Assembly: GCF_025837155.1 (NCBI RefSeq)
Contig: NZ_CP107549.1
Coordinates: forward strand, 2,294,001 to 2,358,000
DNA: 64,000 nt
Direction: 5' to 3'
Origin: Pseudomonas sp. Z8(2022)
GTDB taxonomy: Bacteria > Pseudomonadota > Gammaproteobacteria > Pseudomonadales > Pseudomonadaceae
This document shows, in pieces, positions 42,647-52,043 of the stretch (its first letter is position 1; each line of letters starts with the position of its first letter). Both the position numbers and the translations under genes were made by a program. The notes beneath the pieces were generated by a model. The model searched no databases, had not been told where the DNA came from, and saw only the letters and a program-made list of their open reading frames with translations.

Positions 42647-43510
42647 ATGGAACCCGCCAGCCGCAGTGTCAAACCCCTTCAGGGTGCCCTGCTGCTGGCA
42701 CTCTCGGCGCTGCTGTTCGCCTTCACCGGGGTCGGCATCCGCGAGATATCCGTCAGCGTCAACAACGAATCGGTGGTGTTCTTTCGCAACCTGGTCGGCG
42801 TGCTGTTCTTCCTGCCGCTGCTGCTGGTGCGCGGGGTCCGCCCTCTGCGCACGACACGACTGAAATCCCATCTGTGGCGCACCACCTATGGCCTGGCGGC
42901 GATGTACTGCTTCTTCTACGCCATCGCCCACCTGCCGCTGGCCGACGCCATGCTGTTCACCTACTCGGCGCCGGTGTTCACGCCACTTATCGCGCACTTC
43001 TGGCTCAAGGAACCACTGACTCGACGCATGCTGATCAGCAGCCTGATCGGCCTGTGCGGTGTACTGCTGGTGGCCAAACCCAGCTCAGCGCTATTCGAAG
43101 GCCCCGCCCTGATCGGCCTGGCCGCCAGCCTGATGGCTGCCTTCGCCTTCGTCTCGATCCGCGAGATGAGCGACACCGAGCCGGCCACCCGCATCGTTTT
43201 CTATTTCTCGCTGTTCAGCGCCCTGTTCTCCGCGATACCACTAGCCTGGAGCTGGCAACCGCTCGATGGCACGCAGTTGAGCTGGTTGCTGGTTATCGGG
43301 CTGCTGGCCACCGCCAGCCAGGTGATCATGTCTCGCGCCTACGGGCTGGCTCCGCCTGGGATCATTGGCCCGGTGGCCTACCTGGCCATCGTCTTCGCCG
43401 GCATCATCGCCTGGCTGCTCTGGAGCGAGACGCCGGACAGGCTCTCGCTGCTCGGCGCGACGCTGATCTTTGCCGCCAGTCTGTTATCGGTCGCAAGACG
43501 CAGGGCATAG
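42647..43510 (+). CDS. DMT-superfamily transporter with two EamA domains
   Basis: A 287-residue membrane protein with about ten helices in two EamA repeats. The first runs about 10-140 (ending KEPLTRRMLISSLIGLCGVLLV), the second 150-285 (ending SETPDRLSLLGATLIFAASLLSV). It starts two bases after hflD, so it is probably co-transcribed. EamA members export amino acids and metabolites or take up S-adenosylmethionine; the substrate here is unknown. It separates hflD from purB, which are adjacent in E. coli. Confidence 0.9.
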   Translation: MEPASRSVKPLQGALLLALSALLFAFTGVGIREISVSVNNESVVFFRNLVGVLFFLPLLLVRGVRPLRTTRLKSHLWRTTYGLAAMYCFFYAIAHLPLADAMLFTYSAPVFTPLIAHFWLKEPLTRRMLISSLIGLCGVLLVAKPSSALFEGPALIGLAASLMAAFAFVSIREMSDTEPATRIVFYFSLFSALFSAIPLAWSWQPLDGTQLSWLLVIGLLATASQVIMSRAYGLAPPGIIGPVAYLAIVFAGIIAWLLWSETPDRLSLLGATLIFAASLLSVARRRA

Positions 43511-43576
43511 GCGGCCAAGCGCCAGTTTTCATGTATGATATGCGCCCTTTTCGTCAGAGGCCGTCCAGGCACCTGA

Positions 43577-45028
<1,452 letters not shown>

Positions 45029-45046
45029 GCGACAACAGCCGCAAGG

Positions 45047-45071
45047 ACGCCCGGCTGAGCCGGGCGTTTTT
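45047..45071 (+). terminator. Rho-independent terminator of purB
   Basis: ACGCCCGGC and its exact complement GCCGGGCGT around TGA, followed by TTTTTG, about 20 bases after the stop. Confidence 0.92.
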
Positions 45072-45106
45072 GTTTTAAGGTTTTTATCTATTTCAAGGGC
45101 TTACTG

Positions 45107-46273
45107 ATGAATCCTGATACTCCGCTGCAATTGCTGGGCGGCCTCACAGCCCGTGAATTCCTGCGCGACTACTGGCAGAAGAAGCCGCTGCTGGTGCGCC
45201 AGGCCATTCCTGATTTCGAAAGCCCGATCAGCCCCGACGAACTGGCCGGTCTGGCCCTGGAAGAGGAAGTCGAATCGCGCCTGGTGATCGAGCATGGCGA
45301 GCGTCCCTGGGAACTGCAGCGCGGCCCGTTCAACGAAGACACCTTCCAGGCGCTGCCCGAGCGCGACTGGACCCTGCTGGTGCAGGCCGTCGACCAGTTC
45401 GTCCCGGAAGTGGCCGAACTGCTGGAAGACTTCAAGTTCCTGCCCAAATGGCGCATCGACGACCTGATGATCAGTTTCGCCGCCCCCGGTGGCGGCGTCG
45501 GTCCGCATTTCGACAATTACGACGTATTCCTGCTGCAGGCTCACGGCCATCGCCGCTGGCAGATTGGCCAGATGTGCGATGCCGACAGCCCGCTGCTTCC
45601 CCACGCCGATCTGAAGATCCTGGCTCAATTCGAACCAACCGATGAATGGGTGCTGGCACCCGGCGACATGCTCTACCTGCCGCCCTGCCTCGCCCACTGT
45701 GGCACCGCTGAGGATGATTGCATGACCTATTCCGTGGGCTTCCGCGCGCCGAGCGCCGCTGAAGTACTGACCCATTTCACTGATTTCCTCGGCCAGTTCC
45801 TGCCCGATGAAGAGCGTTACAGCGACGCCGACATCCAGCCAAGCGAGGATCCCAACCAGATTCAGCGCGACGCCCTGGAGCGTCTCAAGGCCCTGCTCAA
45901 CGAGCACATGAGCGACGAGCGCCTGCTGATGACCTGGTTTGGTCAGTTCATGACCGAGCCCAAATACCCGGAACTGGTGGCCGGCATCGAAATCGAGGAA
46001 GAAGAGTTCCTCGGCGCCCTGGAAGATGGCGCGATCATCATCCGCAATCCCAGCGCACGCATGGCCTGGTCGGAAGTCGGCGAAGACCTGGTACTGTTCG
46101 CCAGCGGCCAGAGCCGCCTGGTTTCCGCCAGCCTGCGCGAATTGCTGAAACTGATCTGCAGCGCCGATGCGTTACATGTGGAAAACCTCGGCGTCTGGCT
46201 GGCCAATGACGAGGGGCGTACCCTTCTGTGGGAACTGGTCAAACAAGGCAGCCTGGGATTCGCCGATGAGTGA
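45107..46273 (+). CDS. roxA: Ribosomal protein uL16 arginine hydroxylase (RoxA/YcfD type)
   Basis: A JmjC-type 2-oxoglutarate/Fe(II) oxygenase. In E. coli YcfD hydroxylates an Arg of ribosomal protein L16. The 388 residues have the iron motif His134-x-Asp136 (GPHFDNYDVF) and His197 (CLAHCGTAE) within the cupin, a helical dimer region and a C-terminal winged helix-like part. AAGGG precedes ATG 45107. It overlaps the following GNAT gene by eight bases. Confidence 0.93.
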   Translation: MNPDTPLQLLGGLTAREFLRDYWQKKPLLVRQAIPDFESPISPDELAGLALEEEVESRLVIEHGERPWELQRGPFNEDTFQALPERDWTLLVQAVDQFVPEVAELLEDFKFLPKWRIDDLMISFAAPGGGVGPHFDNYDVFLLQAHGHRRWQIGQMCDADSPLLPHADLKILAQFEPTDEWVLAPGDMLYLPPCLAHCGTAEDDCMTYSVGFRAPSAAEVLTHFTDFLGQFLPDEERYSDADIQPSEDPNQIQRDALERLKALLNEHMSDERLLMTWFGQFMTEPKYPELVAGIEIEEEEFLGALEDGAIIIRNPSARMAWSEVGEDLVLFASGQSRLVSASLRELLKLICSADALHVENLGVWLANDEGRTLLWELVKQGSLGFADE

Positions 46274-46691
46274 GATCACTGTCCGTGTCGCGGACTGGCA
46301 CAAGGACAACGCCGAGCTACGCCGTATCCGCGACAGCGTGTTCGTCGCCGAGCAATCGGTACCGCCGGAGCTGGAATGGGATGCCGAAGACGCCGAGGCC
46401 GTGCACTTTCTCGCCGAGGAAGGCGATTACCCGGTGGGTACCGCCCGCCTGTTGCCGGACGGCCATATCGGTCGCGTCTCGGTACTCAGGGACTGGCGCG
46501 GCCTCAAGGTGGGCGAAAAACTGATGCAGGCGGTGATCGCCGAAGCGGAAAAACGCGGCCTGCATCAGCAAATGCTGACCGCCCAGGTGCACGCCACGCC
46601 GTTCTATGAAAGGCTAGGCTTCAGGATTGTCAGCGAGGAGTATCTCGACGCCGGCATTCCTCACGTGGATATGGTGCGTACCAGCCAATAG
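46266..46691 (+). CDS. GNAT-family N-acetyltransferase
   Basis: A 141-residue GNAT protein. The acetyl-CoA loop is RVSVLRDWRGLKVGEKLMQAV (Q/RxxGxG/A form) and the C-terminal strand has LTAQVHATPFYERLGFRIVSEEYLDAGIPHVDM, the ElaA-like ending. The substrate is unknown. ATG 46266 overlaps the roxA stop, so the two are coupled. Confidence 0.9.
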   Translation: MSEITVRVADWHKDNAELRRIRDSVFVAEQSVPPELEWDAEDAEAVHFLAEEGDYPVGTARLLPDGHIGRVSVLRDWRGLKVGEKLMQAVIAEAEKRGLHQQMLTAQVHATPFYERLGFRIVSEEYLDAGIPHVDMVRTSQ

Positions 46692-46699
46692 AGAACCGC

Positions 46700-47341
46700 A
46701 TGAACGACAAAGACGCCCCGCTCGAACCGACCGATACGCCAGAGCCTGCTGAACTGGCCGCCATCGAATTCGAATCGCCGGGGCGTTTTGCCGTGCATAA
46801 TCCGGAACCTGCGTCGCCCGATGCCGGCCAATGGGAGCCAGCTCCATTCGTCCTCGGCCAGCACGAGCGTCTGGAACGTTTCACCCAGCCGCAGGAGGCT
46901 CGCGCCCATGTGCTGGCATTGATCCAGCAGGCCCAGCGCAGCCTGTGCCTATACAGCGACGACCTGGAGCCCTGGCTCTACCATCACAGCAGCGTGCAGC
47001 AGGCCTGCACCCGCTTTCTGCTGAGCAGCCCGCGAGCACGCCTGCGCATCCTGCTGCGTGATCCGACTCGCGCAGTGAAGGAAGGCCATCGCCTGCTTAC
47101 CCTTTCCCGCCGGCTGTCCTCCAACCTGCATATCCGCAAACTCAACCCGGATTATCCCGGCGATGAACTGGCCTTCCTGATTGCCGACGACAGAGGACTG
47201 TTGTTGCGCCCGGAACTCGACCAACAATCCGGCTACACCCTCTACAATGACCCGGCCCGCGTGCGTCAGCGCCAGACCCAGTTCGATCAGGCCTGGGATA
47301 CCAGCATCACCGACCCCGACCTGCGGAGCTTCCTGCTATGA
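46700..47341 (+). CDS. Conserved cytoplasmic protein of unknown function, phospholipase D-like region
   Basis: A 213-residue protein without signal peptide or membrane helix. A low-complexity acidic N-tail (residues 1-60) leads to a folded part: ARAHVLALIQQAQRSLCLYSDDLEPWLYHHSSVQQACTRFLL and ARLRILLRDPTRAVKEGHRLLTLSRRL. The pattern of strand-helix blocks resembles one half of the phospholipase D fold, but no HxKxxxxD motif is present, so it is not catalytic in the usual way. Homologues lie at the same place in other pseudomonads. Its stop overlaps the next gene by four bases. Confidence 0.75.
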   Translation: MNDKDAPLEPTDTPEPAELAAIEFESPGRFAVHNPEPASPDAGQWEPAPFVLGQHERLERFTQPQEARAHVLALIQQAQRSLCLYSDDLEPWLYHHSSVQQACTRFLLSSPRARLRILLRDPTRAVKEGHRLLTLSRRLSSNLHIRKLNPDYPGDELAFLIADDRGLLLRPELDQQSGYTLYNDPARVRQRQTQFDQAWDTSITDPDLRSFLL

Positions 47342-48147
47342 CCCTGCGCACGCTGTTCGCCGCCCTGCTTCTCGGCCTGTGCCTGCCGCTGCAAGCAGCC
47401 ACCGAGGTAATCCCGCTGAACTACCGTACGGCAGACGATGTGCTTGGTGTGGTGCAGTCAATGCTCGGCAGCGAGGGCAAGGTCAGCGCCTATGGCAACC
47501 AGCTGATCGTCAGTGCTTCGCCTGCCAGGATCGGTGAAGTTCGCGCGCTATTGCAGCAGCTGGACACCCGCCCGCGCCGTTTGCTGATCACAGTGGAAAG
47601 CACCGACAGCAACTACCGGAACGACCGCGGCTATCGCGTCGATGGCACCCTCGGCGCCGGCAATGCCGAGGTGCAGGTCGGCCGTGGCGAAGTCAACGGA
47701 CGCGACCAGGTACGCATCATCCGCCGCAGCACCGACAGCCGTGGCGGCGGAACCCAGCAGGTACAGGCCACCGAGGGCTACCCGGCGCTGATCCAGGTCG
47801 GCCAGAGCGTACCGCTGACCACCACCAGTACCGGCCCTTACGGCCAGGTTTACCGGGACACCCAGTATCGCGACGTGACTCGCGGCTTCTACGTGACGGC
47901 GAGCCTCAGCGGCGAGCTGGTGCATGTCTCCATCAGCAGCCAACGCGACCGGATGAATGATCACCGCCCTGGCGTTGTCGACGTGCAGACCACCGACACA
48001 CGCGTCAGCGGCCGCCTCGGCGAATGGATAACCCTGGGCGGCGTCAGTGAGGAAACCAGCTCCAGCGGCCGCGACGTGTTGCGTCGGCAGACCACCCTGG
48101 GACGCGAAGACATGTCCTTGCGTCTCAAGGTCGAAGCCCTCGACTGA
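47338..48147 (+). CDS. Small exported protein with secretin-like domains
   Basis: A 269-residue protein with a Sec signal peptide (MTLRTLFAALLLGLCLPLQA, cleavage near residue 20). Next comes an N1-type secretin short domain (ATEVIPLNYRTADDVLGVVQSML...YGNQLIVSASPARIGEVRALLQQLD, residues 21-78) and then a beta-rich part with Gly/Ser/Thr blocks. The tail (GRLGEWITLGGVSEETSSS) resembles the secretin C-domain strands, but the protein is far shorter than the 600-700 residues of true secretins. No secretion-system genes are nearby. It overlaps the preceding gene and is likely periplasmic or outer-membrane associated. Confidence 0.75.
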   Translation: MTLRTLFAALLLGLCLPLQAATEVIPLNYRTADDVLGVVQSMLGSEGKVSAYGNQLIVSASPARIGEVRALLQQLDTRPRRLLITVESTDSNYRNDRGYRVDGTLGAGNAEVQVGRGEVNGRDQVRIIRRSTDSRGGGTQQVQATEGYPALIQVGQSVPLTTTSTGPYGQVYRDTQYRDVTRGFYVTASLSGELVHVSISSQRDRMNDHRPGVVDVQTTDTRVSGRLGEWITLGGVSEETSSSGRDVLRRQTTLGREDMSLRLKVEALD

Positions 48148-48274
48148 CGCCCCCGACCAAAGTCGAATGCCTCCTGCGCCACAAGAACCATGGACAGGCC
48201 GCGCAACCCGCGGAACGCCTGAAATGCCCGACTCATGGGCTGTCGCGCATGACCACTCGGTCGCCGAATGAATA

Positions 48275-48300
48275 TGTAGTAGCTTCAAAAAACCACTACA
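48275..48300 (+). promoter_or_regulatory. Inverted repeat upstream of the aceA promoter, likely operator
   Basis: TGTAGT (48275-48280) and its exact complement ACTACA (48295-48300), with 20 bases between arm starts (about two helical turns). It ends six bases before the -35. The arms resemble the TGTAGT/ACTACA boxes reported for the carbon regulator RccR in Pseudomonas. That assignment is from memory and the spacing here is longer. Confidence 0.5.
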
Positions 48301-48306
48301 AAACGT

Positions 48307-48335
48307 TTGACGAAGCATTTTCCCAGAGGCATGAT
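48307..48335 (+). promoter_or_regulatory. Sigma-70 promoter of aceA
   Basis: TTGACG (48307-48312), a 17-base spacer and CATGAT (48330-48335). The start site would fall near 48342, giving a leader of about 370 bases. Confidence 0.6.
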
Positions 48336-48709
48336 GGCCTCGCTCCCGCTAGCCAGGGGTCCTGAAAAGGATCTCCAGATCGTTCACGAAGCACTTCGTA
48401 ACGGTCCGTATCCCAACAGCCCACAAGGCCGTACGACGAGGTTGCGACTGGAACGAAGTTGTCCTGAGGGACGGGGAAGCGTTTAGCGTCACACAGATCG
48501 ACAGCCTTGCAGGTTGCCCTAGGTTTCCACGAGCCGACTGGCCCACGCAAAACACTCGAACTGTTCGCCACACCCCCCTCCTTGCGGTCAATCCTCGCCT
48601 CCAGCCGTTTTCTCGCCGTCATGCGGAAGCCTCCCGCAGCCACTGCATCCGTGCACGCATTGCGAGGGTAGTCGGTGCTCAACCAACACATTTTTTTGAA
48701 GGATTGACC

Positions 48710-50305
48710 ATGTCCGCATATCAAAACGACATCAAGGCTGTAGCCGCTCTGAAAGAGAAGTTCGGCAGCAGCTGGAGCGCTATCAACCCCGAGTCCGTCG
48801 CCCGTATGCGCGCTCAGAACCGCTTCAAGACCGGTCTGGAAATCGCTCAGTACACTGCTGACATCATGCGCAAGGACATGGAAGAGTACGACGCCGACTC
48901 CTCCCTCTACACCCAGTCCCTGGGCTGCTGGCACGGCTTCATCGGTCAGCAGAAGCTGATTTCGATCAAGAAGCACCTGAAGACCACCAACAAGCGCTAC
49001 CTCTACCTGTCCGGCTGGATGGTCGCTGCCCTGCGTTCCGACTTCGGCCCGCTGCCGGATCAGTCGATGCACGAGAAGACCGCCGTCTCCGACCTGATCG
49101 AAGAGCTCTACACCTTCCTGCGTCAGGCTGACAGCCGCGAACTGGACCTGCTGTTCACCGCTCTGGACGCTGCCCGTGACGCTGGCGACCATGCCAAGGC
49201 TGCCGAGATCCAGAACCAGATTGACAACTTCGAAACCCACATCGTGCCGATCATTGCCGACATCGATGCCGGTTTCGGTAACCCGGAAGCCACCTACCTG
49301 CTGGCCAAGCGCATGATCGAAGCGGGTGCCTGCTGCATCCAGATCGAAAACCAGGTATCCGACGAGAAGCAGTGCGGCCACCAGGACGGCAAAGTTACCG
49401 TTCCGCATGCCGACTTCCTCGCCAAGATCGCTGCCGTTCGCTACGCCTTCCTGGAACTGGGTATCGACAACGGTGTAATCGTTGCTCGTACCGACTCCCT
49501 GGGTGCCGGCCTGACCAAGCAGATCGCCGTGACCAACAAACCGGGCGACCTGGGCGACCTGTACAACAGCTTCCTGGACTGCGAAGAAATCTCCGAAGCT
49601 GAACTGGGCAACGGCGACGTCGTGATCAAGCGCGAAGGCAAACTGCTGCGTCCGAAGCGCCTGCCGTCCAACCTGTTCCAGTTCCGCGCCGGCACCGGCG
49701 AAGACCGCTGCGTACTGGACTGCATCACCAGCCTGCAGAACGGCGCCGACCTGCTGTGGATCGAAACCGAGAAGCCGCACGTTGGCCAGATCAAAGGCAT
49801 GGTTGACCGCATCCGCGAAGTCATCCCGAACGCCAAGCTGGTGTACAACAACAGTCCGTCCTTCAACTGGACCCTGAACTTCCGCCAGCAGGTGTTCGAC
49901 GCGTTCGTTGCCGAAGGCAAAGACGTTTCCGCCTACGACCGCGCCAAACTGATGAGCGTCGAGTACGACAACACCGAACTGGCCCAGATCGCTGACGAGA
50001 AGATCCGTACCTTCCAGCGCGACGGTTCCGCTCACGCCGGCATCTTCCACCACCTGATCACTCTGCCGACCTACCACACTGCCGCTCTGTCGACCGACAA
50101 CCTGGCCAAGGGCTATTTCGCCGACCAGGGCATGCTGGCCTACGTGAAAGGCGTACAGCGTGAGGAAATCCGTCAGGGTATCGCCTGCGTCAAGCACCAG
50201 AACATGGCTGGCTCGGACATCGGCGACAACCACAAGGAGTACTTCGCTGGCGAAGCTGCTCTGAAAGCTAGCGGTAAAGACAACACCATGAACCAGTTCC
50301 ACTAA
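48710..50305 (+). CDS. aceA: Isocitrate lyase
   Basis: First enzyme of the glyoxylate shunt, splitting isocitrate to succinate and glyoxylate for growth on acetate and fatty acids. The 531 residues are longer than the E. coli enzyme (434), with an inserted segment. The active-site signature reads KQCGH with catalytic Cys222, instead of KKCGH or KRCGH; the same variant occurs in the long Pseudomonas type. Other motifs are SLGCWHGFIGQQKL and IADIDAGFGNPEAT. AAGGATTGACC precedes ATG 48710. Confidence 0.96.
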   Translation: MSAYQNDIKAVAALKEKFGSSWSAINPESVARMRAQNRFKTGLEIAQYTADIMRKDMEEYDADSSLYTQSLGCWHGFIGQQKLISIKKHLKTTNKRYLYLSGWMVAALRSDFGPLPDQSMHEKTAVSDLIEELYTFLRQADSRELDLLFTALDAARDAGDHAKAAEIQNQIDNFETHIVPIIADIDAGFGNPEATYLLAKRMIEAGACCIQIENQVSDEKQCGHQDGKVTVPHADFLAKIAAVRYAFLELGIDNGVIVARTDSLGAGLTKQIAVTNKPGDLGDLYNSFLDCEEISEAELGNGDVVIKREGKLLRPKRLPSNLFQFRAGTGEDRCVLDCITSLQNGADLLWIETEKPHVGQIKGMVDRIREVIPNAKLVYNNSPSFNWTLNFRQQVFDAFVAEGKDVSAYDRAKLMSVEYDNTELAQIADEKIRTFQRDGSAHAGIFHHLITLPTYHTAALSTDNLAKGYFADQGMLAYVKGVQREEIRQGIACVKHQNMAGSDIGDNHKEYFAGEAALKASGKDNTMNQFH

Positions 50306-50315
50306 GAACGGTTCC

Positions 50316-50344
50316 ACTGCTGCAGACCACGTTTCTGCAGCAGT
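50316..50344 (+). other. First hairpin after aceA
   Basis: ACTGCTGCAGA and its exact complement TCTGCAGCAGT around a seven-base loop, 11 bases after the stop. No T run follows; it probably protects the aceA 3' end. Confidence 0.55.
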
Positions 50345-50359
50345 TCGATTGCCTAATCC

Positions 50360-50385
50360 GCCCCGGCTCTGCTGGGGCTTTTTTT
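50360..50385 (+). terminator. Rho-independent terminator of aceA
   Basis: GCCCCGGC and GCTGGGGC (one G-T pair) around TCT, followed by seven Ts. Confidence 0.9.
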
Positions 50386-50763
50386 GCCTTCTTCATGCAA
50401 CCGCCACATCAGAGCTTTCGCAGAACCTGCCATTGCAGATTCAGGCGGCACATTGCGATGCCTCTGAAGCAAGAACCAGCCCCCGCTCAGCGATGTGACA
50501 GATGCCTGAGGCGGCACTTTCGCTGCTTTGGCCTTAACACCAAAGTGGCAATGAATTGCTCATCTTGGCGCGGACAATCACACCGGAAAATAAGGCAGAT
50601 TAGGCGGATGAATGATCAGCGAAATAGTCAGACCAAGGCTGCCGACTATAGCCCTGTAAGCGCCGTGCCAGGTGGCTCGCTGCAAATTTGCATGGATGCG
50701 ACAAATCAATCAGAAGCTCGACAGAATCGTTCAAAGTGCAGGAAGAATATTTCTCTGAAAAAT

Positions 50764-50791
50764 TTACTTACAGCTAGTCTGCACATAGTAT
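50764..50791 (+). promoter_or_regulatory. Candidate nuo promoter
   Basis: TTACTT (50764-50769), a 16-base spacer and TAGTAT (50786-50791), about 85 bases before nuoA. The -35 is weak. I see no FNR/ANR box of the TTGAT-N4-ATCAA type. Confidence 0.4.
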
Positions 50792-50878
50792 TGTGTACAC
50801 ACTTTGCGTCAGCGCCCTTGGCGGAGCTTGGCGATCAACCCAATATAAAAGCCGTTCCTTAGTTCAAGGAGTACCGGC

Positions 50879-51292
50879 ATGCCTGATGCGGTAACGACCA
50901 TGTCCCACAACTGGGCCTTCGCTGTTTTCTTGCTGGGTGTCTGCGGACTCATCGCCTTCATGCTCGGCCTTTCCAGCCTGCTTGGCAGCAAGGCCTGGGG
51001 ACGCAGCAAGAACGAGCCCTTCGAATCCGGCATGCTTCCTACCGGCAGCGCACGTCTGCGCCTGTCGGCCAAATTCTATCTGGTCGCGATGCTCTTCGTG
51101 ATCTTCGACGTTGAAGCCCTCTATCTCTTCGCTTGGGCAGTCTCGGTGCGTGAAAGCGGCTGGGCGGGCCTGATCGAAGCTACAGTTTTCATAGCAATTC
51201 TGTTGGCAGGTCTTGCCTATCTTTGGCGTATCGGGGCGCTCGACTGGGCACCTCAGGGACGCCGTGAACGGCAGGCGAAGCTAAAACAATGA
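50879..51292 (+). CDS. nuoA: NADH-quinone oxidoreductase subunit A
   Basis: Small membrane subunit of proton-pumping complex I, lying between the peripheral and membrane arms. The 137 residues contain three membrane helices and the family motif [12 protein letters not shown]...[25 protein letters not shown] clear AAGGAG precedes ATG 50879. It is first of the 13-gene nuo operon. Confidence 0.95.
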   Translation: MPDAVTTMSHNWAFAVFLLGVCGLIAFMLGLSSLLGSKAWGRSKNEPFESGMLPTGSARLRLSAKFYLVAMLFVIFDVEALYLFAWAVSVRESGWAGLIEATVFIAILLAGLAYLWRIGALDWAPQGRRERQAKLKQ

Positions 51293-51302
51293 GGCTTTGG
51301 CG

Positions 51303-51980
51303 ATGCAATACAAACTTACTCGGGTCGACCCGAATGCGCCCAATGAGGCGTATCCGATCGGCCAGCGGGAGGTCGTCTCCGACCCGCTGCTAGAGGATCA
51401 GGTTCACAAGAACATCTACATGGGCAAGCTCTCGGACGTGCTTAACGGCGCGGTCAACTGGGGGCGCAAGAACTCCTTGTGGCCGTACAACTTCGGCCTG
51501 TCCTGCTGCTATGTGGAAATGACCACTGCCTTCACCGCCCCGCACGACGTGGCGCGTTTTGGCGCGGAAGTCATTCGCGCATCACCCCGCCAGGCAGACT
51601 TCATGGTCATCGCCGGCACCTGCTTCATCAAGATGGCGCCGGTCATCCAGCGTCTCTACGAGCAGATGCTGGAGCCCAAGTGGGTCATTTCCATGGGGTC
51701 ATGCGCCAATTCCGGCGGCATGTACGACATCTACTCGGTCGTTCAGGGTGTGGACAAGTTCCTCCCCGTGGACGTCTACATTCCCGGCTGCCCGCCCCGC
51801 CCCGAGGCGTTCCTGCAAGGCCTTATGCTGCTGCAGGAATCCATCGGCCAGGAGCGTCGCCCGCTATCCTGGGTCGTTGGCGATCAAGGCATCTACCGTG
51901 CCGAAATGCCTTCGCAGAAGGAACAGCGACGCGAGCAGCGAATCGCCGTTACCAACCTGCGTAGCCCCGACGAAGTCTGA
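51303..51980 (+). CDS. nuoB: NADH-quinone oxidoreductase subunit B
   Basis: Carries the terminal iron-sulfur cluster N2 next to the quinone site. The 225 residues have the four ligands Cys68, Cys69 (SCCYVEM), Cys134 (GSCANSGG) and Cys163 (PGCPPRPEA). ATG 51303 is chosen over an in-frame TTG two codons earlier because GAGG lies at a proper distance. It follows nuoA by ten bases. Confidence 0.97.
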   Translation: MQYKLTRVDPNAPNEAYPIGQREVVSDPLLEDQVHKNIYMGKLSDVLNGAVNWGRKNSLWPYNFGLSCCYVEMTTAFTAPHDVARFGAEVIRASPRQADFMVIAGTCFIKMAPVIQRLYEQMLEPKWVISMGSCANSGGMYDIYSVVQGVDKFLPVDVYIPGCPPRPEAFLQGLMLLQESIGQERRPLSWVVGDQGIYRAEMPSQKEQRREQRIAVTNLRSPDEV

Positions 51981-52043
51981 GCCGATGCTTGCCTGCGCAA
52001 GCGTCACGCCTACTTTCTACGTTGATCGACAGCGACCGAGACC

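Larger units (their letters stand above)
48148..48709. other. Upstream region of aceA, 562 bases
   Basis: Contains the aceA operator and promoter near 48275-48335, then about 370 bases of probable leader with no credible gene. The leader is less GC-rich than the genes around it and holds several short hairpin-capable stretches. AAGGA lies seven bases before the aceA ATG. Confidence 0.55.
50306..50878. other. Upstream region of the nuo operon, 573 bases
   Basis: Begins with the two aceA hairpins. The middle (50395-50760) can be read as an open frame but shows no Pseudomonas codon bias and no ribosome binding site, so I do not call a gene. The right half is AT-rich and likely holds the nuo promoter and regulator sites. 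Confidence 0.5.

Noticed and set aside
46700..47341. Active phospholipase D
   Set aside because: The HxKxxxxD catalytic motif is absent, although the fold pattern looks related.
48296..50317. Long minus-strand open frame opposite aceA
   Set aside because: Antisense shadow of isocitrate lyase.
50395..50862. Possible 155-codon gene upstream of nuoA
   Set aside because: No ribosome binding site, composition unlike a Pseudomonas protein, and it overlaps the likely nuo promoter.
50640..50878. ANR/FNR box in the nuo promoter
   Set aside because: No TTGAT-N4-ATCAA match is present in the gap.
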